In this document: positions 44,473 through 53,209 of the stretch, in pieces
How positions within the stretch are numbered: position 1 is the first letter of the stretch
Layout of the letters: every line of letters starts with the position of its first letter
Origin: Rhizobiaceae bacterium
GTDB taxonomy: Bacteria; Pseudomonadota; Alphaproteobacteria; Rhizobiales; Rhizobiaceae
NCBI GenBank assembly: GCA_019635775.1
Contig: JAHBYU010000004.1
Location: forward strand, 124,001 to 188,000
Length of the DNA stretch: 64,000 bases
Direction: 5' to 3'
The notes under the pieces: model-generated
Seen by the model: only the letters and a program-made list of their open reading frames with translations
Told to the model about the DNA's origin: nothing
Databases searched by the model: none
Position numbers and translations under genes: made by a program

Positions 44473-44757
44473 TCAGCCGATCAACTGGCTGAGCGCCATG
44501 GCGACGGACATGTCGCCTTCGATCTTGATCTTGCCCGTCATGAAAGCGCTGGTCGGGCTCAGTTCACCGGAAATCAGATCCTCCAGATCCGACAGCGAAA
44601 GCCTGATCGTGCAATCGGTGTCCTGATCCGTGGTGGACACGGTCGCGCCGTCTATCACGAGCACGCCGTCGCCGCCGGTGTCGAACTTCACCGAGCGTTC
44701 GAAGCCGGCGCTTTCGACCTTCGGCTTTATCTGGTCAGCGATTTGCTGGATGCCCAT
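44473..44757 (-). CDS. SCP2 sterol-binding-domain protein
   Basis: 94-residue stand-alone SCP2 fold: GFERSVKFDTGGDGVLVIDG, the acidic strand TDCTIRLSLSDLEDLISGEL, and FMTGKIKIEGDMSVAMALSQL, the classic lipid-binding closing motif. Such proteins bind acyl-CoA or other hydrophobic ligands in the cytosol. It is a single gene. A 14-bp palindrome TGACGT-TT-ACGTCA lies 87 bp upstream and could link it to the branched-chain/fatty-acid regulon. Confidence 0.92.
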   Translation of the reverse strand: MGIQQIADQIKPKVESAGFERSVKFDTGGDGVLVIDGATVSTTDQDTDCTIRLSLSDLEDLISGELSPTSAFMTGKIKIEGDMSVAMALSQLIG

Positions 44758-44841
44758 GAAAATCTCCCGTAACTGTCTCGCACGGGCAAGCCCGCAACCT
44801 TTGGCGACAAGATAGCGGGAAAGCGCGGGACCTCAAGCCCG

Positions 44842-44858
44842 GTTGACGTTTACGTCAC
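44842..44858 (-). promoter_or_regulatory. LiuR-like palindrome upstream of the SCP2 gene
   Basis: TTGACGTTTACGTCA contains the perfect inverted repeat TGACGT-TT-ACGTCA (44844-44857). As I remember it, the LiuR (MerR-family) operator of branched-chain amino-acid and fatty-acid degradation in proteobacteria looks like this. It sits in the gap between the end of the flagellar cluster and SCP2, in promoter range of SCP2. Confidence 0.5.
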
Positions 44859-44882
44859 GTGAAGCGATCGACCGGCGCGTTC

Positions 44883-45431
44883 TCAGTGCGCGGCGGGAGG
44901 CGAGGCGGCTGCGGGTTCCTTGAAGTTCTTCGACATTTCGCTGGCGGTGGTGCCTGCCTGAAGGCGCCGGCGGATGGTGTTGTCCCTGATCTCTTCCTTG
45001 GACAGGAAATCGACCTGCTCGATCAGGACTTCGTGGACAAGGTCTTCCCCGACCTTCTCGTTGATCCTGTTGCGTATGCCTGCCCGGAAGGTTTCAAGAT
45101 CCAGCGTCTCGGGGCCGACGAAGTCGAGGTCGGGATTGCCGTAGACGTAGGAATAGACCTGGTCGATGATCAGCGACTCGGCAGGCACGGACAGCGCGGC
45201 GAGCTTCGAGGGTTCGATGGTGTAGACAAGCCGGGTGAGGAAATAGCCGGCTATCTGGCCGTCCCTGACAACAGGCACGGAGACGATCTCCGTCTTGATC
45301 GAATCGAGACCGCCGAGAAAGGGCGGCGGCGGAGGCGCGTCAATCTTCGCGGACGCGGTCTGGAAGGAATAGAACACAGCGCCGATCGCCACGGCGCACA
45401 GCCAAAGCGCGGCGACGATGAACTTGATCAC
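44883..45431 (-). CDS. Conserved flagellar-locus membrane protein, FliL-like layout
   Basis: 182 residues: one N-terminal transmembrane helix (about 3-22), a short Pro-rich linker (DAPPPPPFLGG) and a periplasmic domain. Single helix, linker and periplasmic beta-rich domain recall FliL, but similarity is too low to name it. It is the last gene of the flagellar cluster, overlapping the previous gene by 4 nt. The rhizobial clusters I recall end with a protein of this kind, role not established. Confidence 0.6.
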   Translation of the reverse strand: MIKFIVAALWLCAVAIGAVFYSFQTASAKIDAPPPPPFLGGLDSIKTEIVSVPVVRDGQIAGYFLTRLVYTIEPSKLAALSVPAESLIIDQVYSYVYGNPDLDFVGPETLDLETFRAGIRNRINEKVGEDLVHEVLIEQVDFLSKEEIRDNTIRRRLQAGTTASEMSKNFKEPAAASPPAAH

Positions 45432-45838
45432 CGGCCGTACCCGAACTCGACGGCGGAATAGGTGCCGTCGTTCTCCGCTTTCTGGATCACGTTCTGCATG
45501 AGGTTCGCCACCTCGTTGACCGCCGAGAGATGCGCGCGGATCGCCGCCTCGTTGTCGGCCAGCTTCTCGCGCAGGCGGATGAGGCCGTCGCGATGCTCTA
45601 CAGGCACGGCACCCTCGCGCGCGCCCTTCAGAGCACGGGTCAGTTCATAGAGATAGCGGCTCTTGCGCGCATTGGACGCCTTGATGTCGAAATGAATGTC
45701 GGTCCGGATCGAGACAGTCTCCTCGCCGATCGCTTCCTCGATACGGCCGATCAGGGCGCCCAGATTGATGGTTGGCGCGGCTGGCTCCGCTACAGGGCGA
45801 AGGGTGAGGGACTGGCTGGAGGGAGAATAGATCGACAT
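45428..45838 (-). CDS. Probable FlgN-like export chaperone
   Basis: 136 residues, mostly helical and charged, with a long coiled-coil-like C-terminal half (RLREKLADNEAAIRAHLSAV), as in FlgN, the chaperone for FlgK and FlgL. The match rests on size, helix content and position in the flagellar operon behind a FlgJ-like gene, so it is tentative. It begins 3 nt after the flgJ stop and overlaps the next gene by 4 nt. Confidence 0.55.
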   Translation of the reverse strand: MSIYSPSSQSLTLRPVAEPAAPTINLGALIGRIEEAIGEETVSIRTDIHFDIKASNARKSRYLYELTRALKGAREGAVPVEHRDGLIRLREKLADNEAAIRAHLSAVNEVANLMQNVIQKAENDGTYSAVEFGYGR

Positions 45839-45841
45839 TTA

Positions 45842-46420
45842 CTACCCACGCTTTGGTTGCGGTTGGACAGGAGCTTCACCGAAGGGGTCATCACCGGTCA
45901 GCAGTTCTGAAAGCAGGCGTTGCATGCTGTCGAGCACGGCCGGCGCTATCGCGCCGGGTTTTGGCTCGGCGGTGGAGGATCCGGCTGCATCGACGGGGTC
46001 GGCCGGCATTGCCGAAGCCTCGGCGGCCGATTGGGCGGCAGTCCCGGCGTAATGACCGCCGAGCATGCGGTCTGCAATGCCGATGCCGCCGCGCTCGGAC
46101 ATGACGCCGGCCATTTTCTCGGCAAGCATCGATTTCCACATGTCGCCGGCCATGCCCTCGCCGTAAACGGCCGCGCCGTCCCTTGGCAGCATGTTCTGGA
46201 TGAATGTCTGCAATACCATCGCCTCGAACCGCCTGAAGCTCTCAGGCGATGCCGCCCTGGCCGGTGGCTCGCCGGGCGATGACGACGTGCCGACACTGAA
46301 TTCGGTCGAGGAGGTTTCGCCGGCCCGCCGCGCGGTCTCCGCGCGCGCAGATGCGATCTCCGGCAGCGCCGGCGTGCGCATCAGGTCGATCCCGATCTGG
46401 CTCGGAGAGGCGATGGGCAC
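45842..46420 (-). CDS. flgJ: Rod-binding protein FlgJ/CheL-like, without muramidase domain
   Basis: 192 residues. The rod-binding domain (about 65-140) is clear: SFRRFEAMVLQTFIQNMLP, GEGMAGDMWKSMLAEKMAGV and GIGIADRM. The muramidase part of enterobacterial FlgJ is absent, as in other alphaproteobacteria, so wall digestion must come from another enzyme. The first codon is taken as GTG at 46420, with AAGGAC eight bases upstream, giving VPIASPSQIGIDL, which lines up with the usual start of rhizobial members; a TTG at 46453 has no ribosome site. Confidence 0.8.
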   Translation of the reverse strand: MPIASPSQIGIDLMRTPALPEIASARAETARRAGETSSTEFSVGTSSSPGEPPARAASPESFRRFEAMVLQTFIQNMLPRDGAAVYGEGMAGDMWKSMLAEKMAGVMSERGGIGIADRMLGGHYAGTAAQSAAEASAMPADPVDAAGSSTAEPKPGAIAPAVLDSMQRLLSELLTGDDPFGEAPVQPQPKRG

Positions 46421-46503
46421 TATGCCGTCCTTGTGTTCCTCATGCCCCGACAATGCCGCAAGAAGCTTGTGGCAGCCTGACTTTCATGGCCGTTCGGCGC
46501 GAT

Positions 46504-46896
46504 CTAGCGTGGTCGCACGGGCTTGTGGCGCTGGCCGATGATCTCCAGCCGTTCGCGGTCGCCTTGCTCCCTCTCATAGGAGGAGCGGGCTTCCCGGTAG
46601 TTGCGCTCGACCATGTTTGTCCGAACGGTCGCAATGGCGACCTTGCCGGCCTCGGCAGCGGCAGCCTTGAGGTTGGCGTCCTCGCGCGACAGCGCCGACC
46701 CGATGCCTCGATGATAGACGTCCGGGAACAGGCCGGAGAGCGAATCCTCCGCGTTGAACCGCTCCACCAGTTCGTCGGCATCCTTCCTGGCTGCAATCGA
46801 CTGGGAGACGAAACCGGCATGACGCAGTTCGTGCATGGCCTTGAGCTGTTCCTGCAGGACGAGGAGCTTCTTCAGACGCTGCATGCGCGTGGGCAT
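46504..46896 (-). CDS. FliJ-like coiled-coil flagellar protein
   Basis: 130 residues, strongly helical and charged throughout (MQRLKKLLVLQEQLKAMHEL at the start, KVAIATVRTNMVERNYREAR later), the profile of FliJ, the export-ATPase stalk and chaperone-escort protein. FliJ sequences diverge widely, so the call is from size, composition and flagellar context. Its ATG comes 2 nt after the fliR stop, with GGGAGA upstream, and 83 nt precede flgJ. Confidence 0.6.
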   Translation of the reverse strand: MPTRMQRLKKLLVLQEQLKAMHELRHAGFVSQSIAARKDADELVERFNAEDSLSGLFPDVYHRGIGSALSREDANLKAAAAEAGKVAIATVRTNMVERNYREARSSYEREQGDRERLEIIGQRHKPVRPR

Positions 46897-46898
46897 GT

Positions 46899-47651
46899 CT
46901 ATCTCCCGATGGTGATGTCGATGAAGCCGTCGGCAAACAGGCTGAGCATGGTGCCGACCGCGAAGTAGAAGATGATGAGCCCCGCGCCGATGACGAAGGG
47001 AAGCGAGATGAAGTAGACCGGAATCTGCGGCACCAGCTTGTTCACGAAGCCGATAGTCAGGTTCACCAGCAGCGAATAGGCGATGAAGGGACTTCCAAGT
47101 CGCAGCACGACAAGGAACGATTCCGAGAGCGTATCGGTGACGTCCACCAGCGCGGCCTGGGGATTGAAGAGAACGTCGAGCGGCGCGACCTGATAGGACG
47201 TCACCAGCGCCTTGATGATCTCGTGATGGAAGCCCAGCGAGAAAAGAAGCATCAACGCCGAAAAGGAGATGATCGCGCCAAGCGCAGACTCCGGCTCGCC
47301 GCTTTCGACGCCGGGGCCGGACATTCCGCCATAGCCGATCAGCATCGCTATCGCCGAACCGATGAATTGCAGCGCCAGTATGTAGAAGCGCGCAAGCAGG
47401 CCGATGAGCGCTCCGATCAGTATTTCGGAGGCTATGCGCGGCACGAGCACCGCGGGTCTGCGATCGGCATAAGGGTAGATCTGGTCCCACAGGAGCAGCA
47501 GCAGCCCGGCCGTGATCGAAAGCGCGAGGAAAAGGCGGATCTGCATCGGCACGCGCGCGCTGGACAGGCCGGGCATGACGAGAAAGCACGCGCCTATGCG
47601 ACAGAAGGCAAGGAACGCGGCGATGACCGCGCCTTCCAGGGACGCGGTCAT
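46899..47651 (-). CDS. fliR: Flagellar type III export protein FliR
   Basis: 250-residue membrane protein of the export gate, with FliP and FliQ. Five to six transmembrane helices are visible, with the family motif GYGGMSGPG in the middle. The start ATG overlaps the flhA stop by 4 nt (47648-47651), so translation is coupled. Confidence 0.93.
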   Translation of the reverse strand: MTASLEGAVIAAFLAFCRIGACFLVMPGLSSARVPMQIRLFLALSITAGLLLLLWDQIYPYADRRPAVLVPRIASEILIGALIGLLARFYILALQFIGSAIAMLIGYGGMSGPGVESGEPESALGAIISFSALMLLFSLGFHHEIIKALVTSYQVAPLDVLFNPQAALVDVTDTLSESFLVVLRLGSPFIAYSLLVNLTIGFVNKLVPQIPVYFISLPFVIGAGLIIFYFAVGTMLSLFADGFIDITIGR

Positions 47652-49735
47652 GAGATGGTGCCGAGGATTCCCAGTTCCACGCCCTTGGCGATCTCCACAT
47701 GCGACAGGACGGGCAGCGTCGGGAAAAGCCGCTCGATGATCATCCGCACATAGGGGCGTGCGTCGGGGGCGGTGACGAGAACAAAGCGTTCGCCGGCGTC
47801 GAGATGGTTTCGGATCGCCTTGGAGGCTTCCAGTCCGAATTCCTCGAGCTGGCGCGGATCGATATCGAACTCGCGCACCTCGCCCTTGGCATCGCGCTTG
47901 AGCGCCTGATGAAACGCCATGTCCCAGCGGTTGCCGAGGCGCAGCACCTTGAGCACGCCAGCCTCCGAAAGATCGCCGCAAATCTGCTGCGCCATGCGGA
48001 TTCGGACATGCTCGACGATCTGCTCGGTGCGTCGGACATGCGGGGCGATCTCGGCGATGGCCTCGATGATGAGATGCAGGTTGCGGATGGATACACGCTC
48101 GGCAAGCAGCAGCTTCAGCACGGCCTGAAGGCCGGGATAGGTGATGTGCGACGTACAGATTTCGTCGGCGAGCTTCTTGTATTCAGGGTCCTGCCGATCG
48201 AGCAGCGCCTTCATGTCCTTGTAGGACAGCAGCTGCGGCAGGTTGTTGCGGATCACTTCAGACAGATGGGTGAGCAGAACCGACATGTTGTCGGCGAACA
48301 TGTATTGTTCACGCTTCAGGTCTTCGGAGAACATCTCCGGCACGGACCATGCGCGCATGCCGAAGGCTGGTTCGCGAACTTCCTCTCCGGGGATTTCGGG
48401 AGGCTCGCGATTGCCGAGCAACACCATGACTTCGCCGACGCGCATGGCGTGTTCGGCGACGACGGTTCCATGCACCTTGATCTGGTAACTCTTGGACGGG
48501 ATGCCGAAATCGTCTGTGAGCTTCACCTCGGGCACGACGAAGCCGTATTGCTGGGCGAACTTCTTGCGCATCTTCGACATGCGGAAGGCAAGCTCCTGAT
48601 GCGCAACGACGAGCTTGGTGGAAAGCTGCTTGCCGATCAGGAGCTCGATCTCTGCGGTCTGCAGGGAAGCCTTCACGGAGTTCTTTTCCTCGTCGGCCTT
48701 GGCAGCTGCCACCTGCTTCTTTTCGGCCTCGGCGGCCGCGGCGCGACGCTTGTCCTGCTGGGGAATGGCATAGGCCAGCGCGCCCATCGCGCCTGCAAGC
48801 ACGACAAAGGGCAGCATGGGCAGGCCGGGCATGAGCGATAGCAGGAGGAGCAGCAGCGCGGCAACATAGAGCGCGCGCGGATAGGCGCCGAGCTGGCCGA
48901 AGACCGCCTGTTCGGCAGATCCGCGCGTGCCACCCTTCGAGACGAGCAGGCCGGCGGCCAGCGAGACGATCAGCGCCGGTATCTGGGTGACGAGACCGTC
49001 GCCCACCGAAAGCTTGATGAAGACGTCGGCCGCATGGGACAGCTCCATACCGTGGCGGAAATAGCCGATGATGACCCCGCCCACGATGTTGATGAAGGTG
49101 ATGATGAGGCCAGCGATTGCGTCGCCGCGCACGAATTTCGAGGCGCCGTCCATCGAACCGAAGAAAGAGCTTTCCTCTTCCAGCTCGCGGCGGCGTAGCT
49201 GGGCTGTCTTGTCGTCTATGACGCCGGCGGAGAGATCGGCGTCGATCGACATCTGCTTGCCGGGTATCGCGTCGAGAGTGAAGCGCGCGCCGACTTCCGC
49301 GATGCGGGTCGCGCCCTTGGTGATGACGATGAAGTTCACCACGATCAGGATCATGAACACGATCAGGCCGATGACGAAGTCGCCGGACATGACGAGGTTT
49401 GCGAAGCCCGAAATGACATAGCCGGCGGCGTGGGTGCCCTCGTTGCCGTGGGACAGGATCATGCGCGTCGTGGCGATGTTGAGCGAGAGACGCAGCATGG
49501 TGGCGATGAGCAGGATCGTCGGGAATGACGAGAAATCAAGCGGCCGCTGGATCCACAGTCCGACCATCAGGATAAGCACGGCGAGCGCAATGGAGAAGGC
49601 GAGGCCAATGTCGATCATGAAGGCGGGGATGGGCAGAAAGAGCACCGACAGGATGACGACGATGCCCAGCGCGAAGAACACGTCCTTGCCCATGCGGGAG
49701 GCCGGTGCAATTCCGATGGATTCCGTAATCGCCAT
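47648..49735 (-). CDS. flhA: Flagellar biosynthesis protein FlhA
   Basis: 695-residue export-gate component, full length. The N-terminal half holds eight transmembrane helices (first at about 20-60) and the conserved FHIPEP region ([35 protein letters not shown]); the soluble C-terminal domain (about 340-695) docks chaperone-substrate complexes. The chosen ATG is the one in MAITESIG, family-like. It lies opposite the promoter of a TetR gene across a 184-bp gap; in other rhizobia fliQ precedes it directly, so it must now have its own promoter or be reached by read-through. Confidence 0.96.
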   Translation of the reverse strand: MAITESIGIAPASRMGKDVFFALGIVVILSVLFLPIPAFMIDIGLAFSIALAVLILMVGLWIQRPLDFSSFPTILLIATMLRLSLNIATTRMILSHGNEGTHAAGYVISGFANLVMSGDFVIGLIVFMILIVVNFIVITKGATRIAEVGARFTLDAIPGKQMSIDADLSAGVIDDKTAQLRRRELEEESSFFGSMDGASKFVRGDAIAGLIITFINIVGGVIIGYFRHGMELSHAADVFIKLSVGDGLVTQIPALIVSLAAGLLVSKGGTRGSAEQAVFGQLGAYPRALYVAALLLLLLSLMPGLPMLPFVVLAGAMGALAYAIPQQDKRRAAAAEAEKKQVAAAKADEEKNSVKASLQTAEIELLIGKQLSTKLVVAHQELAFRMSKMRKKFAQQYGFVVPEVKLTDDFGIPSKSYQIKVHGTVVAEHAMRVGEVMVLLGNREPPEIPGEEVREPAFGMRAWSVPEMFSEDLKREQYMFADNMSVLLTHLSEVIRNNLPQLLSYKDMKALLDRQDPEYKKLADEICTSHITYPGLQAVLKLLLAERVSIRNLHLIIEAIAEIAPHVRRTEQIVEHVRIRMAQQICGDLSEAGVLKVLRLGNRWDMAFHQALKRDAKGEVREFDIDPRQLEEFGLEASKAIRNHLDAGERFVLVTAPDARPYVRMIIERLFPTLPVLSHVEIAKGVELGILGTIS

Positions 49736-49862
49736 GTTTCGTCCAGGTGCAAGCGTCCCGCGTCGGGCGCAGGCTGCGGCAGAATAGGTCGGCAAGCTTG
49801 TGCGAGGGTGGGGAGGGACGCCCCAGAGCTTGGGACCAAAGCAAGACCGGCGTAGCGTCCGA

Positions 49863-49919
49863 TTGACAATCTAGGTCGTTCGTCCTAGAGATATCCTCCA
49901 GACTAGGACAAGTGACCTA
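49863..49919 (+). promoter_or_regulatory. Promoter and two palindromic operators of the TetR-yciI operon
   Basis: TTGACA (49863-49868) and TAGAGA (49886-49891) with 17-bp spacing form a good sigma-70-type promoter. Operator 1 (49870-49889), TCTAGG-TCG-TT-CGT-CCTAGA, fills the spacer and -10; operator 2 (49904-49919), TAGG-ACAAGTGA-CCTA, ends at the start codon. Both share TAGG...CCTA arms. Strong autorepression is expected. Confidence 0.7.
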
Positions 49920-50510
49920 ATGATTTTGATTTCCACGCGCGACAGGATCGTCGAACGGGCCGACACGCTGTTCTACGAAGGTGGGTTCGAGGCGACATCC
50001 TTTGCCGATATTGCGGAAGCCGTCGGAATCTCGCGGGGAAATTTCTATCATCATTTCAGGACGAAGGACGACATCCTCGATGCCGTCATCGACCGTCGCC
50101 TAGAACGGACACGCGGCATGCTCGAAGGCTGGCAAGGAGAAGGAGCGAACCCGCGCGAGCGAATCCTGTCCTTCATCAACATGCTGATCGCCAACAGGAC
50201 GAAGATCATGGCGTTCGGGTGTCCTGTCGGAACGCTCTGTTCGGAGCTGGCGAAACTCGATCACGCCGCGCATGCGCGGGCAACCGACATACTGGGTCTT
50301 TTCCGCGACTGGCTGACCGCCCAGTTTCGCACGCTCGGCGCAGGCGACCGATCCGAGCCGCTGGCGCTTCACCTGTTGTCGTGGTCACAAGGCGTTGCCG
50401 TCATGGCGGCGGCCTTTCGCGACGAAGCCTTCATTGGCAACGAGGTTGCCGGCATGGAGGCCTGGCTGGTGTCCCTGACGGAAAATTCGTTCAAGACTAA
50501 GGAGCACTGA
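49920..50510 (+). CDS. TetR-family transcriptional regulator
   Basis: 196 residues. Helix-turn-helix at about 5-50 (RDRIVERADTLFYEGGFEAT, FADIAEAVGISRGNFYHHF) and a ligand-binding helical domain containing FGCPVGTLCSELAKLD, typical of the AcuR/YxaF-like group that often senses reactive small molecules. Two cysteines (C96-type positions in GCPVGTLC) could be sensors. It is coupled to the yciI gene (TGATG overlap). The gene block lies inside the flagellar cluster, facing away from flhA. Confidence 0.9.
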   Translation: MILISTRDRIVERADTLFYEGGFEATSFADIAEAVGISRGNFYHHFRTKDDILDAVIDRRLERTRGMLEGWQGEGANPRERILSFINMLIANRTKIMAFGCPVGTLCSELAKLDHAAHARATDILGLFRDWLTAQFRTLGAGDRSEPLALHLLSWSQGVAVMAAAFRDEAFIGNEVAGMEAWLVSLTENSFKTKEH

Positions 50511-50803
50511 TGTTTGTCACCTTCCTGAAATTCGCGGAGAACCGGTCGGCGGCCCCGCAGTTCATGGCCGCGCACAATGACTGGATCGCGCGCGGGTTTG
50601 CAGACGGCGTGTTCCTGTGCGCCGGGTCTCTCCAGGCGAACGCCGGCGGGGCAATCCTGGCGCATGGAGAAAGCAGGGCCGACCACGATGCACGCATCGC
50701 GGCCGATCCCTTCGTGGAGCATCGGGTGGTGGCTGCCGAAACCCACGAATTCGATCCGAAACGAACAGTCGCCGCCCTCGATTTTCTCAAGGCGGCGACC
50801 TGA
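50510..50803 (+). CDS. YciI-like protein
   Basis: 97-residue YCII-related dimeric alpha+beta-barrel protein: FVTFLKFAENRSAA at the start, HNDWIARGFADGVFLCAG in the middle, and the conserved DPFVEHRV with its His-Asp active-site pattern. The family includes small dehalogenase-like and chloro-muconolactone enzymes and proteins of unknown role. Its start codon overlaps the tetR stop by 1 nt, so the regulator and this protein are made together. It converges with the acyl-CoA dehydrogenase gene. Confidence 0.85.
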   Translation: MFVTFLKFAENRSAAPQFMAAHNDWIARGFADGVFLCAGSLQANAGGAILAHGESRADHDARIAADPFVEHRVVAAETHEFDPKRTVAALDFLKAAT

Positions 50804-50851
50804 TCTCGACTGCAGACACCTCCGCCGAAAGCGGTCGGGGGTCTGACGTCT

Positions 50852-52006
50852 TCAGAACACCTTGTCGACGGGCAGGCCCAGCGCCATTGACCCGGTGTAG
50901 GCTGCCTGAGGTCCCTGTTGCAGCGGGTGGAAGCGCGCTCCTTGTACGTCACGGAAGCGACGTTCCAGCCCGGCCGAGCGGTAGAAGCCGGCGCCGCCGG
51001 CAAGTTCCAGCGCCAGTTCGACAGTGTCGATGGCGTTTCGGGCGACCTGCGTGCGGCCGATCATGATCTCGTTGACCGTTTGAGCCGACGGCGCGTTCTG
51101 CTCCACGATGGAGAGCATGTGGCGGTGCGCGATCTGCGCCAAGCGAAGGGAGGTCTCCATGCGCCCGGCAAGGTTGATCATGTGCTGGTTCGCAGGCTTC
51201 TTCCTTGCAAGATCAATGGCGATATCGCGCGCGCTTTCGGCGACGCCGAGATAGGCGGCGTAGATCAGCGGGAATGCGATGGTCGCGATGATCTGGAACA
51301 ACGGGTGCCATTCGCCGCTGTTGCGGGCGACCGCGATATTGGCGTCGGGAATGAACAGGCCGTCGATGACCACGTCGTTGGAGCCGGTGCCGCGCATGCC
51401 GAGCGTGTGCCAGGTGTCTTCCACCCTGACCTCGGCAGCTTTCATGGGAACGCCGAAATGCAGGACCTTGGCGGGCGTCTCGCCCTCAAGGACCGCGCCG
51501 GTCATCAGTATGTCGCCGGCTTCGGCCCCGGAGGTGAACACCTTGCGGCCGGTGATGCGGTATCCGCCATCCACCTTCTGGGCCTTGCCGGAACCTGCGA
51601 TCCAGTCAGATCCGCCGCTGGAAAGCAGGATGATCCTCTCGGCGGCGATGCGCTTCAGGAGTGGCTCGACCGCAGCAACTTTCTGGTGCCGCCAGCGCCA
51701 GGCGGGGATCGCCACCTGATGAGTGTGCATGGAGAAGGCAAGGCCGGTCGAGCCGCAAGCCTGCGCGATGATGCGGATCATGTCGGCGAGTTCCGCCACG
51801 TCCGCGCCGCGGCCACCGAGTTCAACGGGGACGCCAGCCTCGACGAGGCCTGCTTCCTTCAGAGCCTTGTAGTTTTCCGCCACAAAACGATCGTCTGCGT
51901 CCGCAGTGGCCGCGCCTTCAGCAAAACCTGGCGCGAGCCGTGAGGCGATATCGGCGACAGTCTCGATTGTCGCCTCGGTTCGTTTCAGTGCATGGGGAGT
52001 GCTCAT
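50852..52006 (-). CDS. Acyl-CoA dehydrogenase family flavoprotein
   Basis: 384-residue member of the acyl-CoA dehydrogenase superfamily: N-terminal helical domain (FVAENYKALKEAGLVEAGVP), beta domain (AFSMHTHQVA, DWIAGSGKAQKVDGGYRITGRKVFTSG) and C-terminal helical domain (GGAGFYRSAGLERRFRDVQGARFHP). The end resembles the flavin-dependent monooxygenase (DszC/HpaB-like) side of the family as much as true dehydrogenases, so it may oxidise something other than acyl-CoA. AAGGAA six bases upstream sets the start. It is divergent from the HxlR regulator. Confidence 0.88.
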   Translation of the reverse strand: MSTPHALKRTEATIETVADIASRLAPGFAEGAATADADDRFVAENYKALKEAGLVEAGVPVELGGRGADVAELADMIRIIAQACGSTGLAFSMHTHQVAIPAWRWRHQKVAAVEPLLKRIAAERIILLSSGGSDWIAGSGKAQKVDGGYRITGRKVFTSGAEAGDILMTGAVLEGETPAKVLHFGVPMKAAEVRVEDTWHTLGMRGTGSNDVVIDGLFIPDANIAVARNSGEWHPLFQIIATIAFPLIYAAYLGVAESARDIAIDLARKKPANQHMINLAGRMETSLRLAQIAHRHMLSIVEQNAPSAQTVNEIMIGRTQVARNAIDTVELALELAGGAGFYRSAGLERRFRDVQGARFHPLQQGPQAAYTGSMALGLPVDKVF

Positions 52007-52204
52007 ATCACGTTCCTTGTGGTATATCGGGAGCGAGAAAATCTCCCTGTCCGGCGACATCGTCCAGTTCAGGAAATGTACTGGCGTCGCGAAACCGGTT
52101 CGGTTTTCGTGATCGGACGAATGTAACAGCATCGAAACTCGATCCGGCAACAAGCCGATACATGAACATGCCAAGAAGTGGTCTTCTATCGACAAGGGTG
52201 GATC

Positions 52205-52897
52205 ATGCCGGAACATAGCGGATACGGACAGTTCTGCCCTGTTGCCATGGCAGCCGAAGTATTCTGTTCGCGATGGACGCCTCTCGTCTTGCGCGAGCTG
52301 ATGGCTGGAACCTCACGCTTCAACGATTTGCGGCGCGGATTGCCGCGCATGTCGCCTGCCTTGCTGTCGAAGCGGTTGAAGGAGCTTGAGAAGGCCGGCC
52401 TCGTTTCGGTATCGCGCAGCCGCGGCGGGGCGGTGGAATACGTGCTGACGCCGGCAGGCGAGGACCTCAAGGACGTGGTGAGGGGGCTTGGCACATGGGG
52501 ATCGCGCTGGGTGGAATCCCAGCTTTCGCTCCGCAATCTCGATCCAACGCTGCTGATGTGGGATATGCGAAGGCGGCTCGTACCCGACCCGCTGCCGCCT
52601 CGCCGCTGCACGATTCAGTTTCAGTACCCCGAGTTGACGGCGTCCAAGAAGAACTACTGGCTGGTGGTGGAGAAGGGGGACGTCGATCTCTGCTATGCCG
52701 ATCCGGGATATGACATCGACCTGCTGGTGCGATCACCGCTGAGAACGCTGACCGCCGTCTGGATGGGCGTGGCGAAGCTGGGGAACGAGATCAGCGCGGG
52801 GACGATCGAACTTGACGGCGATCCGGCGATTGCCGGTGCGATCCGCGACTGGCTGGGGCTCAGTCCGTTCGCGAAGCAGGAACGCAAGGTGGCCTAG
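52205..52897 (+). CDS. HxlR-family transcriptional regulator
   Basis: 230 residues, long for HxlR. The winged helix is at about 15-100 (CPVAMAAEVFCSRWTPLVLR, SRFNDLRRGLPRMSPALLSK, RLKELEKAGLVSVSRS), with the single Cys near the N-terminus typical of redox or aldehyde-sensing members. The extra C-terminal SCP2-like domain (about 130-220: DVDLCYADPGYDIDLLVRSP, TIELDGDPAIAGAIRDWLGL) may bind a hydrophobic ligand. AAGGGTGG precedes the ATG. It faces the acyl-CoA dehydrogenase-like gene across a shared 198-bp promoter region and probably regulates it. Confidence 0.88.
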   Translation: MPEHSGYGQFCPVAMAAEVFCSRWTPLVLRELMAGTSRFNDLRRGLPRMSPALLSKRLKELEKAGLVSVSRSRGGAVEYVLTPAGEDLKDVVRGLGTWGSRWVESQLSLRNLDPTLLMWDMRRRLVPDPLPPRRCTIQFQYPELTASKKNYWLVVEKGDVDLCYADPGYDIDLLVRSPLRTLTAVWMGVAKLGNEISAGTIELDGDPAIAGAIRDWLGLSPFAKQERKVA

Positions 52898-52918
52898 CAG
52901 ATCAGAGCGTCAGGGTCG

Positions 52919-53185
52919 TCAGAAGCCGGTCTGGATGCGCTCGAAGATCACGTTGGTGAAGGCCGAAATCTGGGCGCCCATGAAGGGTCCCGTGAAGGCA
53001 ACTACCAGCAAGATGGCGACGATCTTCGGCACGAAGGTCAGAGTGATTTCCTGAATCTGGGTGAGCGCTTGCACGAGCGCGATGCCGACGCCTACCAGCA
53101 TGGCGGCGGCAACGGCAGGGCCGGACGCTACAAGCACGGTCCAGATGGCATACTGCACGATGTCGAGAGCGTCGGCTTCATTCAT
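52919..53185 (-). CDS. fliQ: Flagellar type III export protein FliQ
   Basis: 88-residue export-gate protein with two hydrophobic helices (about 12-40 and 52-75) and the conserved ALTQIQEITLTFVPK stretch. Full length. It is transcribed with flgD (24-nt gap). The stop lies 21 nt from the convergent HxlR gene, which begins the inserted block. Confidence 0.95.
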   Translation of the reverse strand: MNEADALDIVQYAIWTVLVASGPAVAAAMLVGVGIALVQALTQIQEITLTFVPKIVAILLVVAFTGPFMGAQISAFTNVIFERIQTGF

Positions 53186-53209
53186 GGTGACTGTCTCGCG
53201 CCGGGCGGA

